From: Embiotoca jacksoni
Lineage: Eukaryota > Chordata > Actinopteri > Embiotocidae
DNA length: 64,000 nt
Direction: 5' to 3'
NCBI GenBank assembly: GCA_022577435.1
Contig: JAKOON010000028.1
Span: 3,648,501 to 3,712,500 of the forward strand
Below the pieces are notes generated by a model. The model was not told where the DNA came from and did not search any database. It saw nothing but the letters and a program-made list of their open reading frames with translations. Positions within the stretch are counted from its first letter, which is position 1. Each line of letters begins with the position of its first letter. Positions 10,710 through 24,641 of this stretch are shown piece after piece. The position numbers were made by a program, and so were the translations under genes.

Positions 10710-12534
10710 TGACTTTTTGGTCATATTTTAGACGACACGCTATAGTATGACTTTTTGATCATATTTTAGACGACACGCTATAGTATGACTTTTTGATCAT
10801 ATTTTGGACGACACGCTATAGTATGACTTTTTGGTCATATTTTAGACGACATGCTATAGTATGACTTTTTGGTCATATTTTAGACGACATGCTATAGTAT
10901 GACTTTTTGATCATATTTTAGACGACATGCTATAGTATGACTTTTTGATCATATTTTAGACGACACGCTATAGTATGACTTTTTGATCATGTTTTAGACG
11001 ACACACTATAGTATGACTTTTTGATCATGTTTTGGACGACACGCTTTAGTATGACTTTTTGGTCATATTTTAGACGACATGCTATAGTATGACTTTTTGA
11101 TCATATTTTAGACGACATGCTATAGTATGACTTTTTGATCATATTTTAGACGACACGCTATAGTATGACTTTTTGATCATATTTTAGACGACACGCTATA
11201 GTATGACTTTTTTGTAATATTTTAGACGACATGTTATAGTATGACTTTTTGGTCATATTTTAGACGACATGCTATAGTATGACTTTTTTGTAATATTTTA
11301 GACGACATGCTATAGTATGACTTTTTTGTAATATTTTAGACGACATGCTATAGTATGACTTTTTGATCATATTTTAGACGACACGCTATAGTATGACTTT
11401 TTGATAATATTTTAGACGACATGCTATAGTATGACTTTTTTGTAATATTTTAGACGACATGCTATAGTATGACTTTTTGATCATATTTTAGACGACACGC
11501 TATAGTATGACTTTTTGGTCATATTTTGGACGACATGCTATAGTATGACTTTTTGGTCATATTTTAGACGACATGCTATAGTATGACTTTTTTGTAATAT
11601 TTTAGACGACACGCTATAGTATGACTTTTTGGTCATATTTTAGACGACACGCTATAGTATGACTTTTTGATCATATTTTAGACGACACGCTATAGTATGA
11701 CTTTTTGATCATATTTTGGACGACACGCTATAGTATGACTTTTTGGTCATATTTTAGACGACATGCTATAGTATGACTTTTTGGTCATATTTTAGACGAC
11801 ATGCTATAGTATGACTTTTTGATCATATTTTAGACGACATGCTATAGTATGACTTTTTGATCATATTTTAGACGACACGCTATAGTATGACTTTTTGATC
11901 ATGTTTTAGACGACACACTATAGTATGACTTTTTGATCATGTTTTGGACGACACGCTTTAGTATGACTTTTTGGTCATATTTTAGACGACATGCTATAGT
12001 ATGACTTTTTGATCATATTTTAGACGACATGCTATAGTATGACTTTTTGATCATATTTTAGACGACACGCTATAGTATGACTTTTTGATCATATTTTTAG
12101 ACGACACGCTATAGTATGACTTTTTTGTAATATTTTAGACGACATGTTATAGTATGACTTTTTGGTCATATTTTAGACGACATGCTATAGTATGACTTTT
12201 TTGTAATATTTTAGACGACATGCTATAGTATGACTTTTTTGTAATATTTTAGACGACATGCTATAGTATGACTTTTTGATCATATTTTAGACGACACGCT
12301 ATAGTATGACTTTTTGATAATATTTTAGACGACATGCTATAGTATGACTTTTTTGTAATATTTTAGACGACATGCTATAGTATGACTTTTTGATCATATT
12401 TTAGACGACACGCTATAGTATGACTTTTTGGTCATATTTTGGACGACATGCTATAGTATGACTTTTTGGTCATATTTTAGACGACATGCTATAGTATGAC
12501 TTTTTTGTAATATTTTAGACGACATGCTATAGTA
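10710..12534 (+). repeat. 912-bp (24-monomer) higher-order repeat, two tandem copies
   Basis: Rare variants recur at fixed spacing. GTTTTAGACGACACACTA begins at 10,991 and again at 11,903 (912 bases). TTGATAATATTTT recurs at about 11,402 and 12,315, 913 apart because of a one-base insertion near 12,090. The variant order in between matches, so a 24-monomer block was duplicated in tandem. The end coordinates are approximate. Confidence 0.8.
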
Positions 12535-13069
12535 TGACTTTTTGATCATATTTTAGACGACATGCTATAGTATGACTTTTTGATCATATTTTAGACGACA
12601 CGCTATAATATGACTTTTTGGTCATATTTTAGACGACATGCTATAGTATGACTTTTTTGTAATATTTTAGACGACATGGTATAGTATGACTTTTTGATCA
12701 TATTTTGGACGACATGCTATAGTATGACTTTTTGATCATATTTCAGACGACATGCTATAGTATGACTTTTTGATCATATTTTAGACGACATGCTATAGTA
12801 TGACTTTTTGGTCATATTTAGGACGACATGCTATAGTATGACTTTTTGATCATATTTTAGACGACACGCTATAATATGACTTTTTGGTCATATTTTAGAC
12901 GACATGCTATAGTATGACTTTTTGATCATATTTTAGACGACACGCTATAATATGACTTTTTGGTCATATTTTAGACGACATGCTATAGTATGACTTTTTG
13001 GTCATATTTTAGACGACATGCTATAGTATGACTTTTTGATCATATTTTAGACGACACGCTATAATATGA

Positions 13070-14010
13070 CTTTTTTGTAATATTTTAGACGACATGTTAT
13101 AGTATGACTTTTTGATCATATTTTAGACGACACGCTATAATATGACTTTTTGGTCATATTTTAGACGACATGCTATAGTATGACTTTTTTGTAATATTTT
13201 AGACGACATGCTATAGTATGACTTTTTGATCATATTTTAGACGACATGCTATAGTATGACTTTTTGATCATATTTTAGACTACACGCTATAATATGACTT
13301 TTTGGTCATATTTTAGACGACATGATATAGTATTACTTTTTGATCATATTTTGGACGACATGCTATAGTATGACTTTTTGATCATATTTTAGACGACACG
13401 CTATAGTATGACTTTTTAATCATATTTTGGACGACACGCTATAGTATGACTTTTTGATCATATTTTGGACGACACGCTATAATATGACTTTTTTGTAATA
13501 TTTTAGACGACATGTTATAGTATGACTTTTTGATCATATTTTAGACGACACGCTATAATATGACTTTTTGGTCATATTTTAGACGACACGCTATAGTATG
13601 ACTTTTTAATCATATTTTGGACGACACGCTATAGTATGACTTTTTGATCATATTTTAGACGACACGCTATAATATGACTTTTTTGTAATATTTTAGACGA
13701 CATGTTTATAGTATGACTTTTTGATCATATTTTAGACGACACGCTATAATATGACTTTTTGGTCATATTTTAGACGACATGCTATAGTATGACTTTTTTG
13801 TAATATTTTAGACGACATGCTATAGTATGACTTTTTGATCATATTTTAGACGACATGCTATAGTATGACTTTTTGATCATATTTTAGACTACACGCTATA
13901 ATATGACTTTTTGGTCATATTTTAGACGACATGATATAGTATTACTTTTTGGTCATATTTTGGACGACATGCTATAGTATGACTTTTTGATCATATTTTA
14001 GACGACACGC
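13070..14010 (+). repeat. 608-bp (16-monomer) higher-order repeat, about 1.5 copies
   Basis: The rare monomer AGACTACACGCTATAATATG occurs at about 13,278 and 13,887, and GATATAGTATTACTTTTT follows it at about 13,330 and 13,940. Both pairs are 609 bases apart: 16 monomers plus the one-base insertion in ACATGTTTATAGTATG at about 13,700. The second copy is incomplete. Confidence 0.75.
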
Positions 14011-15714
14011 TATAGTATGACTTTTTGATCATATTTTGGACGACATGCTATAGTATGACTTTTTGGTCATATTTTAGACGACATGCTATAGTATGACTTT
14101 TTGGTCATATTTTAGACGACACGCTATAGTATGACTTTTTGATCATATTTTGGACGACACGCTATAGTATGACTTTTTGGTCATATTTTAGACGACACGC
14201 TATAGTATGACTTTTTGATCATATTTTAGACGACACGCTATAGTATGACTTTTTGATCATATTTTGGACGACACGCTATAGTATGACTTTTTGGTCATAT
14301 TTTAGACGACATGCTATAGTATGACTTTTTGGTCATATTTTAGACGACATGCTATAGTATGACTTTTTGATCATATTTTAGACGACACGCTATAGTATGA
14401 CTTTTTGATCATGTTTTAGACGACACGCTATAGTATGACTTTTTGATCATGTTTTGGACGACACGCTTTAGTATGACTTTTTGGTCATATTTTAGACGAC
14501 ACGCTATAGTATGACTTTTGATCATATTTTAGACGACACGCTATAGTATGACTTTTTGATCATATTTTAGACGACACGCTATAGTATGACTTTTTGATCA
14601 TATTTTAGACGACACGCTATAGTATGACTTTTTTGTAATATTTTAGACGACATGTTATAGTATGACTTTTTGGTCATATTTTAGACGACACGCTATAGTA
14701 TGACTTTTTTGTAATATTTTAGACGACATGCTATAGTATGACTTTTTGATCATATTTTAGACGGACACGCTATAGTATGACTTTTTGGTCATATTTTGGA
14801 CGACATGCTATAGTATGACTTTTTGGTCATATTTTAGACGACATGCTATAGTATGACTTTTTTGTAATATTTTAGACGACACGCTATAGTATGACTTTTT
14901 GATCATATTTTAGACGACATGCTATAGTATGACTTTTTGATCATATTTTAGACGACACGCTATAATATGACTTTTTGGTCATATTTTAGACGACATGCTA
15001 TAGTATGACTTTTTTGTAATATTTTAGACGACATGCTATAGTATGACTTTTTGGTCATATTTTAGACGACATGCTATAGTATGACTTTTTTGTAATATTT
15101 TAGACGACATGCTATAGTATGACTTTTTGATCATATTTTAGACGACATGATATAGTATGACTTTTTGATCATATTTTGGACGACATGCTATAGTATGACT
15201 TTTTGATCATATTTTAGACGACACGCTATAGTATGACTTTTTGGTCATATTTAGGACGACATGCTATAGTATGACTTTTTGATCATATTTTAGACGACAT
15301 GATATAGTATGACATTTTTGATCATATTTTAGACGACACGCTATAATATGACTTTTTGGTCATATTTTAGACGACATGCTATAGTATGACTTTTTTGTAA
15401 TATTTTAGACGACATGCTATAGTATGACTTTTTGATCATATTTTGGATGACACGCTATAGTATGACTTTTTGGTCATATTTAGGACGACATGCTATAGTA
15501 TGACTTTTTGATCATATTTTAGACGACACGCTATAATATGACTTTTTGGTCATATTTTAGACGACATGCTATAGTATGACTTTTTGATCATATTTTGGAC
15601 GACATGCTATAGTATGACTTTTTGATCATATTTTGGACGACACGCTATAATATGACTTTTTGGTCATATTTTGGACGACATGCTACTTTTTGTTCATATT
15701 TTAGACGACACGCT

Positions 15715-16739
15715 ATAAATACGACTTCCGTTTAAATTATTTCAGGCAACACAACAGTGCAGTTGTCAGCGTTGTCGTCTTACAGTCTAAAGGTCCGTGG
15801 TTCGATCCCTGCCTGGGACTTTCTATGTGGAATTTGCATGTTCCTGCATAGATAATAAGTAAATTAAAATACGTCATCCATAATATGGATGACTATCTTA
15901 TGCATGTTATCATGCATATAGTCCATGATGTAAAACAAACATCATGTAGTCGTAATTGTGACAAAGTCACACTCCAAGCAACAACATGCAATCCTCCACA
16001 GACAGAGTTCCAAGCCCCTGATCGAACCGAGTACTTCCTGACTGTGAGATGACAACGCTAGCAACTGCAAAGTTGTGCTGCCTCTATTGCATGTTTGTCT
16101 GACTTATATAATTTATATGACTTTTAAACATTTTTTTGAAGAAAGCACAGTGGTGAAGTGGTTAGTGTTGTTACCTTCCAGTCGGAAGGTTCCAGGTTCA
16201 ATTCTTGCCCTTGACATGGATTTTCATCCAGGATGTTAATATCATCCTTTCCCGGCGAGTCTTGAACCTGGAACCTTCTGAATGGGAGGCAACAGCACCA
16301 ACCACTGCACCGTAGATAACTCTTCTTAACATGTTTAAAAGTTATATAAGTCATATAAGTCAGACACGCATGCAATTGATTTATCAAAAATGTTGAAGTT
16401 CCTAGCCGGTGTTGTCATCTCACAAACAGGAGCTCCTGGGTTCGATAGGGGGTCTGGAACTTAGCGTGGAGGATTGCATGTTCTTGCTTGAATGTAATGT
16501 TTTACATTATGGACAACATGCATAAGTTAGTCATCCTTATTATGGACAACAAACTTTACTTTCTGGTCATTGGTTTTGCAGGAATAAGGAATTCATGTTG
16601 AAAGTTATAGACGGGAATCGAACCCAGTACCTTCCAACTGAGAGACACAAACTCTGACAGCTGCACCACTGTGTTAGCTTCCAAAACTTGAACGGAAGTC
16701 ATACTTATAGCATGTAGTGAGAATTTGAAGGAAGTATAT
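15715..16739 (+). repeat. 1.03-kb palindromic tRNA-like module, copy 5
   Basis: Same layout, offset by 14,974. It belongs to the second group, reading TTATATAATTTATATGAC at the segment 2/3 junction (copies 5-8). Private changes are CAAGCAACAACATGC and a one-A deletion in GTGAGAATTTGAAGG near the right end. Confidence 0.95.
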
Positions 16740-18412
16740 CATGCTATAGTATGACTTTTTGATCATATTTTAGACGACATGCTATAGTATGACTTTTTGA
16801 TCATGTTTTGGACGACACGCTTTAGTATGACTTTTTGATCATATTTTAGACGACACGCTATAGTATGACTTTTTGATCATATTTTAGACGACACGCTATA
16901 GTATGACTTTTTGATCATATTTTAGACGACACGCTATAGTATGACTTTTTGATCATATTTTAGACGACACGCTATAGTATGACTTTTTGATCATATTTTA
17001 GACGACACGCTATAGTATGACTTTTTGATCATATTTTAGACGACACGCTATAGTATGACTTTTTTGTAATATTTTAGACGACATGTTATAGTATGACTTT
17101 TTTGTAATATTTTAGACGACATGATATAGTATGACATTTTTGATCATATTTTAGACGACACGCTATAATATGACTTTTTGGTCATATTTTAGACGACACG
17201 CTATAGTATGACTTTTTGATCATATTTTAGACGACACGCTATAGTATGACTTTTTGATCATGTTTTAGACGACACGCTATAGTATGACTTTTTGATCATA
17301 TTTTAGACGACACGCTATAGTATGACTTTTTGATCATATTTTAGACGACACGCTATAGTATGACTTTTTGATCATATTTTAGACGACACGCTATAGTATG
17401 ACTTTTTTGTAATATTTTAGACGACATGCTATAGTATGACTTTTTGATCATATTTTAGACGACATGCTATAGTATGACTTTTTGATCATATTTTAGACGA
17501 CATGCTATAGTATGACTTTTTGATCATATTTTAGACGACACGCTATAGTATGACTTTTTGATCATATTTTAGACGACACGCTATAGTATGACTTTCTGAT
17601 CATATTTTGGACGACATGCTATAGTATGACTTTTTGATCATATTTTAGACGACACGCTATAATATGACTTTTTGGTCATATTTTAGACGACATGCTATAG
17701 TATGACTTTTTGGTCATATTTTAGACGACATGCTATAGTATGACTTTTTGGTCATATTTTAGACGACATGCTATAGTATGACTTTTTTGTAATATTTTAG
17801 ACGACATGCTATAGTATGACTTTTTGATCATATTTTGGACGACATGCTATAGTATGACTTTTTGGTCATATTTAGGACGACATGCTATAGTATGACTTTC
17901 TGATCATATTTTGGACGACATGCTATAGTATGACTTTTTGATCATATTTTAGACGACACGCTATAATATGACTTTTTGGTCATATTTTAGACGACATGCT
18001 ATAGTATGACTTTTTGATCATATTTTAGACGACATGATATAGTATGACTTTCTGATCATATTTTGGACGACATGCTATAGTATGACTTTTTGATCATATT
18101 TTAGACGACACGCTATAATATGACTTTTTGGTCATATTTTAGACGACATGCTATAGTATGACTTTTTGATCATATTTTAGACGACATGATATAGTATGAC
18201 ATTTTTGATCATATTTTAGACGACACGCTATAATATGACTTTTTGGTCATATTTTAGACGACATGCTATAGTATGACTTTTTGATCATATTTTAGACGAC
18301 ATGATATAGTATGACATTTTTGATCATATTTTAGACGACACGCTATAATATGACTTTTTGGTCATATTTTGGACGACATGCTACTTTTTGTTCATATTTT
18401 AGACGACACGCT
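16740..18412 (+). repeat. 38-bp satellite, block 6
   Basis: About 44 monomers. It contains the ACTTTCTGATCAT variant (17,590; 17,895; 18,050) and several GACATTTTTGATC monomers with an extra base. It ends with the CATGCTACTTTTTG deletion monomer. Confidence 0.96.
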
Positions 18413-19438
18413 ATAAATACGACTTCCGTTTAAATTATTTCAGGCAACACAACAGTGCAGTTGTCAGCGTTGTCGTCTTACAGTCTAAAGGTCCGTGGTT
18501 CGATCCCTGCCTGGGACTTTCTATGTGGAATTTGCATGTTCCTGCATAGATAATAAGTAAATTAAAATACGTCATCCATAATATGGATGACTATCTTATG
18601 CATGTTATCATGCATATAGTCCATGATGTAAAACAAACATCATGTAGTCGTAATTGTGACAAAGTCACACTCCAAGCAAGAACATGCAATCCTCCACAGA
18701 CAGAGTTCCAAGCCCCTGATCGAACCGAGTACTTCCTGACTGTGAGATGACAACGCTAGCAACTGCAAAGTTGTGCTGCCTCTATTGCATGTTTGTCTGA
18801 CTTATATAATTTATATGACTTTTAAACATTTTTTTGAAGAAAGCACAGTGGTGAAGTGGTTAGTGTTGTTACCTTCCAGTCGGAAGGTTCCAGGTTCAAT
18901 TCTTGCCCTTGACATGGATTTTCATCCAGGATGTTAATATCATCCTTTCCCGGCGAGTCTTGAACCTGGAACCTTCTGAATGGGAGGCAACAGCACCAAC
19001 CACTGCACCGTAGATAACTCTTCTTAACATGTTTAAAAGTTATATAAGTCATATAAGTCAGACACGCATGCAATTGATTTATCAAAAATGTTGAAGTTCC
19101 TAGCCGGTGTTGTCATCTCACAAACAGGAGCTCCTGGGTTCGATAGGGGGTCTGGAACTTAGCGTGGAGGATTGCATGTTCTTGCTTGAATGTAATGTTT
19201 TACATTATGGACAACATGCATAAGTTAGTCATCCTTATTATGGACAACAAACTTTACTTTCTGGTCATTGGTTTTGCAGGAATAAGGAATTCATGTTGAA
19301 AGTTATAGACGGGAATCGAACCCAGTACCTTCCAACTGAGAGACACAAACTCTGACAGCTGCACCACTGTGTTAGCTTCCAAAACTTGAACGGAAGTCAT
19401 ACTTATAGCATGTAGTGAGAAATTTGAAGGAAGTATAT
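18413..19438 (+). repeat. 1.03-kb palindromic tRNA-like module, copy 6
   Basis: Same layout, offset by 17,672. It is a member of the TATATAATTTATATGAC group. I noticed no private indel. Confidence 0.95.
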
Positions 19439-21946
19439 CATGCTATAGTATGACTTTTTGATCATATTTTAGACGACATGCTATAGTATGACTTTTTGAT
19501 CATGTTTTGGACGACACGCTTTAGTATGACTTTTTTGTAATATTTTAGACGACATGTTATAGTATGACTTTTTGATCATATTTTAGACGACACGCTATAG
19601 TATGACTTTTTGATCATGTTTTGGACGACACGCTTTAGTATGACTTTTTGGTCATATTTTAGACGACACGCTATAGTATGACTTTTTGGTCATATTTTAG
19701 ACGACATGCTATAGTTTGACTTTTTGATCATATTTAGACGACACGCTATAGTATGACTTTTTGATCATATTTTAGACGACACGCTATAGTATGACTTTTT
19801 GATCATATTTTAGACGACACGCTATAGTATGACTTTTTGATCATATTTTAGACGACACGCTATAGTATGACTTTTTGATCATATTTTAGACGACACGCTA
19901 TAGTATGACTTTTTTTGTAATATTTTAGACGACATGCTATAGTATGACTTTTTGATCATATTTTAGACGACACGCTATAGTATGACTTTTTGATCATATT
20001 TTAGACGACATGCTATAGTATGACTTTTTGATCATATTTTAGACGACATGCTATAGTATGACTTTTTGATCATATTTTAGACGACACGCTATAGTATGAC
20101 TTTTTGATCATATTTTAGACGACACGCTATAGTATGACTTTTTGGTCATATTTTAGACGACACGCTATAGTATGACTTTTTGGTCATATTTTAGACGACA
20201 CGCTATAGTATGACTTTTTGATCATATTTTAGACGACACGCTATAGTATGACTTTTTGATCATATTTTAGACGACACGCTATAGTATGACTTTTTGATCA
20301 TATTTTAGACGACACGCTATAGTATGACTTTTTGATCATATTTTAGACGACACGCTATAGTATGACTTTTTTGTAATATTTTAGACGACATGCTATAGTA
20401 TGACTTTTTGATCATATTTTAGACGACATGCTATAGTATGACTTTTTGATCATATTTTAGACGACATGCTATAGTATGACTTTTTGGTCATATTTTAGAC
20501 GACACGCTATAGTATGACTTTTTGGTCATATTTTAGACGACACGCTATAGTATGACTTTTTGATCATATTTTAGACGACACGCTATAGTATGACTTTTTG
20601 ATCATATTTTAGACGACACGCTATAGTATGACTTTTTGGTCATATTTTAGACGACACGCTATAGTATGACTTTTTGATCATATTTTAGACGACACGCTAT
20701 AGTATGACTTTTTGATCATATTTTAGACGACACGCTATAGTATGACTTTTTTGTAATATTTTAGACGACATGTTATAGTATGACTTTTTTGGTCATATTT
20801 TAGACGACACGCTATAGTATGACTTTTTTGTAATATTTTAGACGACATGCTATAGTATGACTTTTTGATCATATTTTGGACGACATGCTATAGTATGACT
20901 TTTTGGTCATATTTTGGACGACATGCTATAGTATGACTTTTTGGTCATATTTTAGACGACATGCTATAGTATGACTTTTTGATCATATTTTAGACGACAT
21001 GCTATAGTATGACTTTTTGATCATATTTTAGACGACATGTTATAGTATGACTTTTTTGTAATATTTTAGACGACATGCTATAGTATGACTTTTTGATCAT
21101 ATTTTAGACGACACGCTATAATATGACTTTTTGGTCATATTTTAGACGACATGCTATAGTATGACTTTTTGGTCATATTTTAGACGACATGCTATAGTAT
21201 GACTTTTTGATCATATTTTAGACGACACGCTATAATATGACTTTTTTGTAATATTTTAGACGACATGCTATAGTATGACTTTTTGGTCATATTTTAGACG
21301 ACATGCTATAGTATGACTTTTTTGTAATATTTTAGACGACATGCTATAGTATGACTTTTTGATCATATTTTGGACGACATGCTATAGTATGACTTTTTTG
21401 TAATATTTTAGACGACATGCTATAGTATGACTTTTTGATCATATTTTGGACGACATGCTATAGTATGACTTTTTGATCATATTTTGGACGACATGCTATA
21501 GTATGACTTTTTGGTCATATTTAGGACGACATGCTATAGTATGACTTTTTGATCATATTTTAGACGACATGCTATAGTATGACTTTCTGATCATATTTTG
21601 GACGACATGCTATAGTATGACTTTTTGATCATATTTTAGACGACACGCTATAATATGACTTTTTGGTCATATTTTAGACGACATGCTATAGTATGACTTT
21701 TTGATCATATTTTAGACGACATGATATAGTATGACTTTCTGATCATATTTTGGACGACATGCTATAGTATGACTTTTTGATCATATTTTAGACGACACGC
21801 TATAATATGACTTTTTGATCATATTTTAGACGACATGATATAGTATGACATTTTTGATCATATTTTAGACGACACGCTATAATATGACTTTTTGGTCATA
21901 TTTTGGACGACATGCTACTTTTTGTTCATATTTTAGACGACACGCT
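19439..21946 (+). repeat. 38-bp satellite, block 7
   Basis: Exactly 66 monomer lengths by arithmetic. A long middle part (about 19,740-20,760) is rich in the homogeneous GATCAT plus ACACGCTATAG variant. The right part reverts to mixed variants, including ACTTTCTGATC as in block 6, suggesting block 6 and 7 ends are duplicates. Confidence 0.96.
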
Positions 21947-22970
21947 ATAAATACGACTTCCGTTTAAATTATTTCAGGCAACACAACAGTGCAGTTGTCA
22001 GCGTTGTCGTCTTACAGTCTAAAGGTCCGTGGTTCGATCCCTGCCTGGGACTTTCTATGTGGAATTTGCATGTTCCTGCATAGATAATAAGTAAATTAAA
22101 ATACGTCATCCATAATATGGATGACTATCTTATGCATGTTATCATGCATATAGTCCATGATGTAAAACAAACATCATGTAGTCGTAATTGTGACAAAGTC
22201 ACACTCCAAGCAAGAACATGCAATCCTCCACAGACAGAGTTCCAAGCCCCTAATCGAACCGAGTACTTCCTGACTGTGAGATGACAACGCTAGCAACTGC
22301 AAAGTTGTGCTGCCTCTATTGCATGTTTGTCTGACTTATATAATTTATATGACTTTTAAACATTTTTTTGAAGAAAGCACAGTGGTGAAGTGGTTAGTGT
22401 TGTTACCTTCCAGTCAGAAGGTTCCAGGTTCAATTCTTGCCCTTGACATGGATTTTCATCCAGGATGTTAATATCATCCTTTCCCGGCGAGTCTTGAACC
22501 TGGAACCTTCTGAATGGGAGGCAACAGCACCAACCACTGCACCGTAGATAACTCTTCTTAACATGTTTAAAAGTTATATAAGTCATATAAGTCAGACACG
22601 CATGCAATTGATTTATCAAAAATGTTGAAGTTCCGAGCCGGTGTTGTCATCTCACAAACAGGAGCTCCTGGGTTCGATAGGGGGTCTGGAACTTAGCGTG
22701 GAGGATTGCATGTTCTTGCTTGAATGTAATGTTTTACATTATGGACAACATGCATAAGTTAGTCATCCTTATTATGGACAACAAACTTTACTTTCTGGTC
22801 ATTGGTTTTGCAGGAATAAGGAATTCATGTTGAAAGTTATAGACGGGAATCGAACCCAATACCTTCCAACTGAGAGACACAAACTCTGACAGCTGCACCA
22901 CTGTTAGCTTCCAAAACTTGAACGGAAGTCATACTTATAGCATGTAGTGAGAAATTTGAAGGAAGTATAT
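21947..22970 (+). repeat. 1.03-kb palindromic tRNA-like module, copy 7
   Basis: Same layout, offset by 21,206, and the most mutated of the eight by eye. It has CCCCTAATCGAACC in segment 2, CAGTCAGAAGG in segment 3, TTCCGAGCCGG in segment 5, CCCAATACC in segment 6 and loss of GT in ACCACTGTTAGC. It is followed directly by the CATGTTTTGG monomer, as copy 1 is. Confidence 0.95.
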
Positions 22971-23614
22971 CATGCTATAGTATGACTTTTTGATCATGTT
23001 TTGGACGACACGCTTTAGTATGACTTTTTGATCATATTTTAGACGACATGCTATAGTATGACTTTTTGGTCATATTTTAGACGACATGCTATAGTATGAC
23101 TTTTTGATCATATTTTAGACGACATGCTATAGTATGACTTTTTGATCATATTTTAGACGACATGTTATAGTATGACTTTTTTGTAATATTTTAGACGACA
23201 TGCTATAGTATGACTTTTTGATCATATTTTAGACGACATGCTATAGTATGACTTTTTGGTCATATTTTAGACGACATGCTATAGTATGACTTTTTGATCA
23301 TATTTTAGACGACATGCTATAGTATGACTTTTTGGTCATATTTTAGACGACACGCTATAGTATGACTTTTTGATCATATTTTAGACGACACGCTATAGTA
23401 TGACTTTTTGATCATATTTTAGACGACATGCTATAGTATGACTTTTTTGTAATATTTTAGACGACATGCTATAGTATGACTTTTTGATCATATTTTAGAC
23501 GACATGCTATAGTATGACTTTTTGATCATATTTTAGACGACACGCTATAATATGACTTTTTGGTCATATTTTGGACGACATGCTACTTTTTGTTCATATT
23601 TTAGACGACACGCT
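22971..23614 (+). repeat. 38-bp satellite, block 8 (shortest complete block)
   Basis: About 17 monomers, flanked by the shared post-module CTTTAG signature and the pre-module CATGCTACTTTTTG deletion monomer. Both compound-unit junctions are therefore intact although most monomers have been lost. Confidence 0.96.
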
Positions 23615-24641
23615 ATAAATACGACTTCCGTTTAAATTATTTCAGGCAACACAACAGTGCAGTTGTCAGCGTTGTCGTCTTACAGTCTAAAGGTCCGTGG
23701 TTCGATCCCCGCCTGGGACTTTCTATGTGGAATTTGCATGTTCCTGCATAGATAATAAGTAAATTAAAATACGTCATCCATAATATGGATGACTATCTTA
23801 TGCATGTTATCATGCATATAGTCCATGATGTAAAACAAACATCATGTAGTCGTAATTGTGACAAAGTCACACTCCAAGCAAGAACATGCAATCCTCCACA
23901 GACAGAGTTCCAAGCCCCTGATCGAACCGAGTACTTCCTGACTGTGAGATGACAACGCTAGCAACTGCAAAGTTGTGCTCCCTCTATTGCATGTTTGTCT
24001 GACTTATATAATTTATATGACTTTTAAAACATTTTTTTGAAGAAAGCACAGTGGTGAAGTGGTTAGTGTTGTTACCTTCCAGTCGGAAGGTTCCAGGTTC
24101 AATTCTTGCCCTTGACATGGATTTTCATCCAGGATGTTAATATCATCCTTTCCCGGCGAGTCTTGAACCTGGAACCTTCTGAATGGGAGGCAACAGCACC
24201 AACCACTGCACCGTAGATAACTCTTCTTAACATGTTTAAAAGTTATATAAGTCATATAAGTCAGACACGCATGCAATTGATTTATCAAAAATGTTGAAGT
24301 TCCTAGCCGGTGTTGTCATCTCACAAACAGGAGCTCCTGGGTTCGATAGGGGGTCTGGAACTTAGCGTGGAGGATTGCATGTTCTTGCTTGAATGTAATG
24401 TTTTACATTATGGACAACATGCATAAGTTAGTCATCCTTATTATGGACAACAAACTTTACTTTCTGGTCATTGGTTTTGCAGGAATAAGGAATTCATGTT
24501 GAAAGTTATAGACGGGAATCGAACCCAGTACCTTCCAACTGAGAGACACAAACTCTGACAGCTGCACCACTGTGTTAGCTTCCAAAACTTGAACGGAAGT
24601 CATACTTATAGCATGTAGTGAGAAATTTGAAGGAAGTATAT
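23615..24641 (+). repeat. 1.03-kb palindromic tRNA-like module, copy 8
   Basis: Same layout, offset by 22,874. Private changes are GTGCTCCCTC (others GTGCTGCCTC), CCCCGCCTGGG in segment 1 and an extra A in TTTTAAAACATT. It is the last module before unique sequence. Confidence 0.95.

Larger units (their letters stand above)
9631..15714 (+). repeat. 38-bp satellite, block 5 (longest block)
   Basis: About 160 monomers without a module. Internal higher-order repeats of 912 and 608 bp are annotated separately. Variant monomers include GACTACACG, GACAACATG, GATATAGTATTACTTTTT and TTTTTAATCAT. The block joins the two module subfamilies (copies 1-4 to its left, 5-8 to its right). Confidence 0.96.
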
